A stretch of 23,349 bases of DNA from positions 1 through 23,349 of the forward strand of contig DATBHZ010000114.1 of the NCBI GenBank assembly GCA_036557185.1. Direction: 5' to 3'. Position 1 is the stretch's first letter. Each line of letters begins with the position of its first letter. The notes beneath the pieces are model-generated. The model saw nothing but the letters and a program-made list of their open reading frames with translations. It made no database searches and was not told the DNA's origin. Both the position numbers and the translations under genes were made by a program. Shown here in pieces: positions 19,611 to 23,349 of the stretch. Source of the stretch: DATBHZ01 sp036557185. GTDB taxonomy: Bacteria > Actinomycetota > Acidimicrobiia > IMCC26256 > JAENVU01.

Positions 19611-20526
19611 TCACGCCTCCTGATCCGATCAGTGCCCAGAGGACGGCCATGCGCACGGCGACGCCGTTGGCAACCTGCTCGCGCACGAGCGAGCGCGGGC
19701 CGTCGACGACCTCGGTGGCGACCTCCGGCCCCCGGATCATCGGTCCGGGGTGCATGACCAGCGCGTCGGGCTTCATCCGCGCGGCGCGCTCGACCGTCAG
19801 GCCATAGCGCGCGTAGTACTCGCGCAGGCTCGGGATGCAAGCGCCGGCGAGCCGCTCCTGCTGGACGCGCAACACGTACGCGACGTCGACCTCGGGGAGC
19901 AGCTCGTCGAGGTCGTGGGTGACCTCGACCGGCCATCCGTCGAGGCGCTCGGGCAGGAGCGTGGGCGGGGCAACGAGGGTCACGTGGGCGCCGAGCGTGC
20001 TGAAGCAGCGCAGACCGCTCCGAGCCACACGAGAGTTCCTGACGTCACCGATGATCGCGATGCGCGCGCCGTCCAGGGAGGGTCCGCGATGTGTCCGCAG
20101 CGTGAACGCGTCGAGCAGGGCCTGCGTGGGGTGCTCGTGCCGCCCATCACCGCCGTTGACGATCGAAGCGTCGATCCATTGCGCGATCCGGTGGGGCGCG
20201 CCGGCCGACGAGTGGCGCACGACCATCGCGTCGATCCCCATGGCCTCGATCGTCCGCACGGTGTCGAGCAGGCTCTCCCCCTTGCTCACCGAGGAGCTGC
20301 CCTGCGTGAAGGTCATCGTGTCTGCCGACAGGCGCTTGGCCGCTGTCTCGAACGAGAGACGCGTGCGCGTCGAGTCCTCGTAGAACAGCGTGACCACCGT
20401 CTTGCCGCGCAGCGCCGGAACCTTCGGGATCTCGCGTGCGAGCACGTCCACGAACGACTCCGACTGGTCGAGGATCCCCTCGATGTCGTCGCGATCGAGA
20501 TCGTCGATCGAGAGCAGGTTCCTCAC
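19603..20526 (-). CDS. pyrB: Aspartate carbamoyltransferase catalytic subunit
   Basis: This 307-residue enzyme joins carbamoyl phosphate and aspartate, the committed step of pyrimidine synthesis. The carbamoyl phosphate motif FYEDSTRTRLSFE (from about residue 48), SKGES in the mobile 80s loop, GDGRHEHPTQALLD, and RVQQER for aspartate binding are all intact. No regulatory subunit gene (pyrI) is near, so the enzyme is probably not allosterically regulated through PyrI; control would be at the pyr RNA leader. The start is a GTG at 20526 with GGAGG 4 nt upstream; GTGA overlaps the pyrR stop. Its 3' end overlaps pyrC by 8 nt. Confidence 0.97.
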   Translation of the reverse strand: MRNLLSIDDLDRDDIEGILDQSESFVDVLAREIPKVPALRGKTVVTLFYEDSTRTRLSFETAAKRLSADTMTFTQGSSSVSKGESLLDTVRTIEAMGIDAMVVRHSSAGAPHRIAQWIDASIVNGGDGRHEHPTQALLDAFTLRTHRGPSLDGARIAIIGDVRNSRVARSGLRCFSTLGAHVTLVAPPTLLPERLDGWPVEVTHDLDELLPEVDVAYVLRVQQERLAGACIPSLREYYARYGLTVERAARMKPDALVMHPGPMIRGPEVATEVVDGPRSLVREQVANGVAVRMAVLWALIGSGGVIA

Positions 20527-21080
20527 GGCGCCTCCCCCTCTCCCGCCGGACCCCAGAGCTCGATCACCTCATCGTCGACGCCGTCGGTCGCCTGCAACCG
20601 CACGCGGACGTCCTCGGCCTGCCGGGTGGGGAGGTTCTTGCCGACGAAGTCGGCGCGGATCGGGAGCTCGCGGTGACCACGGTCGACGAGCACTGCGAGC
20701 TGGATCGCGCGAGGGCGGCCCAGCTCGGTGAGCGCGTCCAGCGCGGCGCGGATCGTGCGGCCGGTGAAGAGCACGTCGTCGACGAGCACCACGATCCGGC
20801 CCGTCACGTCGACCGGCACCTCCGTCGGGCCGAGCGGCTGCACCGGCCGGAGGCCGATGTCGTCGCGGTAGAACGCGACGTCGAGCGTGCCCACCGGCAC
20901 GGTCACGCGCTCGAAGGACTCGATCGCCTCGGCGAGTCGCGCGGCGATCGCCGGTCCGCGTGTATGCAGCCCGATCAGCACGAGGTGCTCCGCCCCATGG
21001 TTGCGCTCGACGATCTCGTGCGCGATGCGCGTATGCGCGCGGCGGAGATCATCCGCGGAGAGCACAACGGTCCGGAACAT
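20523..21080 (-). CDS. pyrR: PyrR, pyr mRNA-binding regulator / uracil phosphoribosyltransferase homologue
   Basis: PyrR senses UMP and binds the pyr leader RNA to lower operon expression; many members also have uracil phosphoribosyltransferase activity. From the ATG at 21080 the protein has 185 residues and starts like the family (MFRTVVLSADDLRRAHTRIAHEI). The phosphoribosyl diphosphate loop VVLVDDVLFTGRTIRAALD and the late VLVDRGHRELPIRADFVGKNLPT are diagnostic. An in-frame ATG at 21152 has a better ribosome site (AAGGA, 7 nt) and would add 24 Pro/Ala-rich residues with no family counterpart. I prefer 21080 on alignment, but the upstream start remains possible and may itself be regulatory. 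It heads the pyr operon and overlaps pyrB by 4 nt. Confidence 0.94.
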   Translation of the reverse strand: MFRTVVLSADDLRRAHTRIAHEIVERNHGAEHLVLIGLHTRGPAIAARLAEAIESFERVTVPVGTLDVAFYRDDIGLRPVQPLGPTEVPVDVTGRIVVLVDDVLFTGRTIRAALDALTELGRPRAIQLAVLVDRGHRELPIRADFVGKNLPTRQAEDVRVRLQATDGVDDEVIELWGPAGEGEAP

Positions 21081-21085
21081 GAAAT

Positions 21086-21105
21086 GACCCCCTTCGGAGG
21101 GGGTC
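21086..21105 (-). promoter_or_regulatory. Strong hairpin just before pyrR, candidate attenuator or ribosome-site lock
   Basis: GACCCCC (21086-21092) and GGGGGTC (21099-21105) form a perfect 7-bp stem with a 6-base loop. On the RNA the 3' arm contains the G-run that would serve as ribosome site for the ATG at 21080. The stem is followed by ATTTC rather than a U-tract. It could be an attenuator terminator, a structure that hides the ribosome site, or both. Confidence 0.5.
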
Positions 21106-21170
21106 GGCGTGTGCTCGGGTTGGGGCGCTGCAGCGGGGCGGCTCGCGGCCATTCGGTTGTCCTTCCCGTA

Positions 21171-21188
21171 GGGACCTCGCAGGATCCC
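21171..21188 (-). promoter_or_regulatory. PyrR-binding loop in the pyr leader RNA
   Basis: The minus-strand RNA reads GGGATCCTGCGAGGTCCC, which contains the PyrR recognition consensus UCCNGNGAGG. GGGA and UCCC form the lower stem, CC and GG the upper stem, with a bulge between, as in known PyrR sites. The 3' UCCC can alternatively pair with GGGA at 21164-21167, so two exclusive structures are possible. The second touches the AAGGA ribosome site at 21160-21164. UMP-bound PyrR would stabilise the first. Confidence 0.82.
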
Positions 21189-21204
21189 GGTGACGGTCGA
21201 ACCG

Positions 21205-21210
21205 ATGGTA
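21205..21210 (-). promoter_or_regulatory. Candidate -10 box of the pyr operon
   Basis: TACCAT on the minus strand fits the TAnnnT actinobacterial -10 pattern and would start transcription near 21198, just before the PyrR-binding loop. No good -35 is visible at the normal spacing, so the call rests on position and one hexamer. Confidence 0.3.
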
Positions 21211-21221
21211 GCAGCCGGGGG

Positions 21222-21590
21222 TCAGAGCACAGCGACCAACACGAGCCCGAGCGCCGCGGCGGCGAGCCCGGCTGCGACGCTTCCTGCGACGTTCCCGACG
21301 GCCGCGGCGACGGAGCCCTCCTCGACCAGCCGGACGGTCTCGTAGGAGAACGTGGAGAACGTCGTGTAGGCGCCGCAGAACCCCGTGCCGATCAGCGCAC
21401 GCGGCACATCGCCCAGACCGTGGTAGAGCACCAGGCCGGTGAGCACACCGAGCACGAACGAGCCCGTCACGTTGATGACGAGCGTCCCCCATGGGAACAC
21501 CCCGGCGTTCCTGCGTTGCACGAGCTCGTCCACCGCGAGACGCGCCGGCGCGCCGATCGCTCCGCCGATCACGAGCGCCAGGATCAGCAC
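21222..21590 (-). CDS. crcB: Fluoride ion channel FluC/CrcB, second copy
   Basis: This 122-residue membrane protein is a fluoride exporter channel subunit. Four hydrophobic segments are visible, beginning LILALVIGGAIGAPARLAV and ending GLAAAALGLVLVAVL. Signature motifs are INVTGSFVLG (pore-lining Asn) and GTGFCGAYTTFSTF, which includes both phenylalanines of the fluoride-coordinating Phe box. The length is typical. The GTG at 21590 has GGAG 8 nt upstream and overlaps the stop of the first copy by 7 nt, so the two subunits are probably made together and may form a heterodimer. The pyr leader begins soon after its stop. Confidence 0.94.
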   Translation of the reverse strand: MLILALVIGGAIGAPARLAVDELVQRRNAGVFPWGTLVINVTGSFVLGVLTGLVLYHGLGDVPRALIGTGFCGAYTTFSTFSYETVRLVEEGSVAAAVGNVAGSVAAGLAAAALGLVLVAVL

Positions 21591-22156
21591 GCCGCGCGCT
21601 CCGGGAGCCGGCGTCCGAGCGCGATGCCCAACGAGACTGCTGCGATCCCGAGCACGAGGCTCGCGAGCACGTAGAGCGCCGCGATGTCGGCGTGGCGATC
21701 CTTGACAAGCACGTCGGCGTCGACCATGTACGTCGAGAAGGTCGTGTACGCGCCCAGGAATCCGACGGCAAGGAACGGACGCGCGTACCGGCTGGGCGGC
21801 CATCGGTGCACCATCAACGTGAGCAGGACCCCGAGGATGAAGCTCCCGGTGACGTTGACGGTGAGCGTGGACCACGGGAACGATCCGGGTGGGACGTGCA
21901 CGACGCGGGTGACCGCGTATCGCGCCAAGGTGCCTGCGGTTCCGCCGACCGCGACGACGGCGACCACCGAGGCTCGGACACGCCCGCCGCCCGGCTGCTC
22001 GAGAACCTCCTCGAGATCCGGGTCGAGGTCCGGATCGAGGGGCTCGTGACCGCCGCGCTGCTCGTGACCGCCGCGCCGCTCGTGACCGCCGCGCGGCTCG
22101 CGACGGTGGCGCGGCTCGCTCTGCTCGGTGGGATCGAGGCGATCGTCCTGCGGCAT
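21584..22156 (-). CDS. crcB: Fluoride ion channel FluC/CrcB, first copy, with a long hydrophilic N-terminus
   Basis: This 190-residue FluC subunit has the core motifs GGTAGTLARYAV, VNVTGSFILG and GFLGAYTTFSTY, and about four membrane segments from residue 62 on. The second Phe-box position is tyrosine here (FSTY) but phenylalanine in the other copy. The first 60 residues are hydrophilic and repetitive (GGHERR, GGHEQR, GGHEPL, then DPDLDPDLEE), which is unusual for the family. I chose the ATG at 22156 because AGGAG lies 6 nt upstream and because the in-frame GTG at 22207 falls at the edge of the fluoride aptamer. The riboswitch immediately upstream gives direct support for a fluoride role. Confidence 0.92.
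   Translation of the reverse strand: MPQDDRLDPTEQSEPRHRREPRGGHERRGGHEQRGGHEPLDPDLDPDLEEVLEQPGGGRVRASVVAVVAVGGTAGTLARYAVTRVVHVPPGSFPWSTLTVNVTGSFILGVLLTLMVHRWPPSRYARPFLAVGFLGAYTTFSTYMVDADVLVKDRHADIAALYVLASLVLGIAAVSLGIALGRRLPERAAC
22043..22114. repeat. 18-bp tandem repeat inside the first crcB
   Basis: Three near-identical 18-base units (plus-strand consensus CTCGTGACCGCCGCGCNG) start at 22043, 22061 and 22079, and a diverged fourth at 22097. They encode the GGHE-type hexapeptide repeats in the hydrophilic N-terminus of the first CrcB. Such repeats can change copy number by slippage without breaking the frame. Confidence 0.8.
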
Positions 22157-22182
22157 CCGGCTCTCCTGCGGTTCGATCTTCG

Positions 22183-22201
22183 GGCTCGAGCGCGTCGAGC
22201 C
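22183..22201 (-). promoter_or_regulatory. Hairpin between fluoride aptamer and crcB ribosome site
   Basis: GGCTCGA (22183-22189) and TCGAGCC (22195-22201) form a perfect 7-bp stem. It lies after the aptamer and 15 bases before the AGGAG ribosome site at 22163-22167. No U-tract follows. It is a candidate part of the riboswitch expression platform; how it would switch is not evident. Confidence 0.4.
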
Positions 22202-22207
22202 ATCCAC

Positions 22208-22261
22208 AAGGAGGAGCCATCAGCCCTGCCGGGCGGTTTCGGCGAGCCCCATCGCCGTCCC
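22208..22261 (-). ncRNA. Fluoride riboswitch (crcB motif)
   Basis: The minus strand reads GGCGATGGGGCTCGCC, then GAAACCGCCC, then GGCAGGGCTGATGGCTCC. This follows block by block the known fluoride aptamer: a GGCG/CGCC stem with an AUG-containing loop, an unpaired AAAC segment, a GCCC/GGGC stem, UGAUGG, and a final segment (GGCUCC) that can pair with the first loop (GGGGCU) as the pseudoknot. Fluoride binding with Mg2+ would switch on the two CrcB genes directly downstream. The match to motif and target genes together makes the call strong. Confidence 0.92.
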
Positions 22262-22265
22262 CGGC

Positions 22266-22296
22266 AGCGTACAGGTCCGGCGGGTCAGAACGTCCA
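22266..22296 (-). promoter_or_regulatory. Candidate promoter for the fluoride riboswitch-crcB unit
   Basis: TACGCT (22266-22271) fits TAnnnT and TGGACG (22291-22296) is a partial -35 at 19-base spacing. Transcription would start near 22259, at the first bases of the aptamer, which is where riboswitch transcripts commonly begin. Weak by sequence alone. Confidence 0.35.
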
Positions 22297-22770
22297 GCGC
22301 GTCGCTGTCGTCGGGAAGTCGGCCTCGGTCCAGGTCAGCGCCACCGCGGGTCGGAGCGCGTAGACACCCGCGGACTCGCCCATGGAGGACGGGCGCACGT
22401 CGTACTTGAGGAAGTACGCGTCGTCGAACTGCGCGAGCTGGGTCTGGTCGCGGACGCGTTGCACGGACCCTTCGAGGATGACCGCCTCGTCCCCGCTCTC
22501 CAAGTGCACGACGATCTCCGGACGCGCCTCGAGGTTGCGGCCCTTCCGCGAGGCGGGATCGGTGGAGAACCAGACGGCACCGTCGTCCCACAGGCCCCAG
22601 ACCGGCATGGCGTGCGGACGGCCGTCGGCGCTCGTCGTCACGATCCAGTAGTTGCGCGAGTCGGCGAGCCACTGCTCGACCGTGCTCCACGCGAGCGTTG
22701 AGCCGTCTGCCGGCGCGCTCGCGAGGCCGTAGCCGTCGACGGTGCGCACCGGGCCCGGAGTCGGCGTCAC
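22285..22770 (-). CDS. Pyridoxamine 5'-phosphate oxidase-like FMN/F420-binding protein
   Basis: This 161-residue protein has the flavin or F420-binding split-barrel fold of the PNPOx-like superfamily. Recognisable are NYWIVTTSADGRPHAMPVWGLWDDGAVWFST, then SRKGRNLEARPEIVVHLESGDEAVILEGSV, the strand pattern that carries the cofactor. In actinobacteria such proteins often use coenzyme F420, but the sequence alone does not decide between FMN and F420, and the substrate is unknown. The GTG at 22770 makes a GTGA overlap with the stop of the upstream oxidoreductase, so the two are co-translated. A true PdxH role is unlikely given its shortness and divergence. Confidence 0.82.
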   Translation of the reverse strand: MTPTPGPVRTVDGYGLASAPADGSTLAWSTVEQWLADSRNYWIVTTSADGRPHAMPVWGLWDDGAVWFSTDPASRKGRNLEARPEIVVHLESGDEAVILEGSVQRVRDQTQLAQFDDAYFLKYDVRPSSMGESAGVYALRPAVALTWTEADFPTTATRWTF

Positions 22771-23349
22771 GACTCGCCGGACGCGGTCGCTGCCTCCGGG
22801 ACGAGCACGCACCGCGTCCCCCGGTAGATCGTGGCCATGCACTTGTTGCAGTGGATGCACAGCGATTCGGCCGCGCCGCGCTCGAGCTTGCGCACGAAGT
22901 CGGGTTCACGGAGCAGCGCGCGGCCGAGCGCGACGAAATTGAACCCCTCGTCGAGCGCCGCCTCGACGGTCGCGAGCCTCGTGATGCCACCCAGCAGGAT
23001 CAGCGGCATCCCGACCGCGGCGCGGAACTGCCGCGCGTACGGCAGCAGGAACGCCTCCTCGAAGGGGTACTCCTTGATGAAGCGTCCCCCGAACATCCGG
23101 AACGCGGGCCGAATCGCTTTCGGCATGGTGGCGGCCATCTCGTGGACGGGTGCCTCGCCGCGGAACAGGTACATGGGGTTCTGCAGCGAGCTGCCCGCGG
23201 TCAGCTCGATCGCGTCGAGTGCGCCGTCCGTCTCGAGCATGCGCGCCACCCCGACGCTCTCGTCGACCCACAAGCCTCCGCGCACGCCGTCGGCCATGTT
23301 GAGCTTGGCCGTCACCGCGAGCTCGCCGCCGACTGCCTCGCGCACCGCG
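22767..23349 (-). CDS. NADH:flavin oxidoreductase / Old Yellow Enzyme family, C-terminal part
   Basis: The 5' end lies beyond the right edge; about 193 residues of the C-terminal half are visible. They show the OYE-type TIM barrel: a strand with VTAKLNMADG, then ALDAIELTAG, later GMPLILLGGITRLATVEAALDEG and FVALGRALLREPDFVRKLERG, the flavin phosphate-binding end. A cysteine cluster follows, CIHCNKCMATIYRGTRC, which resembles the iron-sulfur site in the dienoyl-CoA reductase branch but with slightly different spacing and without the second flavoprotein domain of those enzymes. The substrate is unknown; family members reduce activated double bonds. It overlaps the split-barrel gene by 4 nt. Confidence 0.88.
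   Translation of the reverse strand, partial: AVREAVGGELAVTAKLNMADGVRGGLWVDESVGVARMLETDGALDAIELTAGSSLQNPMYLFRGEAPVHEMAATMPKAIRPAFRMFGGRFIKEYPFEEAFLLPYARQFRAAVGMPLILLGGITRLATVEAALDEGFNFVALGRALLREPDFVRKLERGAAESLCIHCNKCMATIYRGTRCVLVPEAATASGES

Noticed and set aside
22157..22220. Earlier starts for the first CrcB or its overlapping frame at 22207 and 22220
   Set aside because: These codons fall within or at the edge of the fluoride aptamer and lack ribosome sites, while the ATG at 22156 has AGGAG at good spacing.

Overview
The window is very GC-rich, densely packed bacterial chromosome in which all 23 recognised protein genes lie on the minus strand, so the order of transcription is right to left. 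An actinobacterial-type integration host factor (mIHF), a PriA that has lost its Walker A site, and the order mihF-gmk-rpoZ-coaBC-metK-priA-def-fmt-rsmB-rpe all point to an actinomycete (Actinomycetota). A class 1B-like PyrD and a PyrR-headed pyr operon suggest a lineage outside Mycobacterium, possibly Acidimicrobiia, but that placement is inference.

Right end (22285-23349): the 3' part of an Old Yellow Enzyme-type flavin oxidoreductase overlaps by 4 nt an FMN/F420 split-barrel protein. Next (21222-22262) is a fluoride-resistance unit: a fluoride (crcB-type) riboswitch followed by two overlapping FluC/CrcB channel genes.

From 21210 down to 12219 is a complete pyrimidine operon: a leader with a PyrR-binding loop, then pyrR, pyrB, pyrC, carA, carB, pyrD and pyrF. 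Neighbouring genes overlap or abut throughout. Together they turn bicarbonate, glutamine and aspartate into UMP. PyrK, the usual partner of this PyrD type, is not here.

A promoter-like site near 12120 precedes a housekeeping run: mihF (nucleoid protein), gmk (GMP kinase), rpoZ (RNA polymerase omega), coaBC (coenzyme A), metK (S-adenosylmethionine), priA (replication restart), an arylsulfatase that looks like an intruder, def and fmt (formyl-methionine metabolism), rsmB (16S rRNA methylation), rpe (pentose phosphate) and a MoaB/MogA-type molybdenum cofactor gene. The run ends at a 28-bp palindrome followed by an FMN riboswitch reading off the left edge, so a riboflavin biosynthesis gene is expected just outside the window.

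The most interesting points are three ligand- or protein-sensing RNA leaders (FMN, PyrR, fluoride), a guanylate kinase frame with no ATG, GTG or TTG start upstream of its P-loop, a dihydroorotase whose HxH metal motif reads QxH, and the AT-rich palindrome at the left end. I found no CRISPR array, insertion sequence, phage gene, tRNA or rRNA, and no convincing wholly new multi-gene system.
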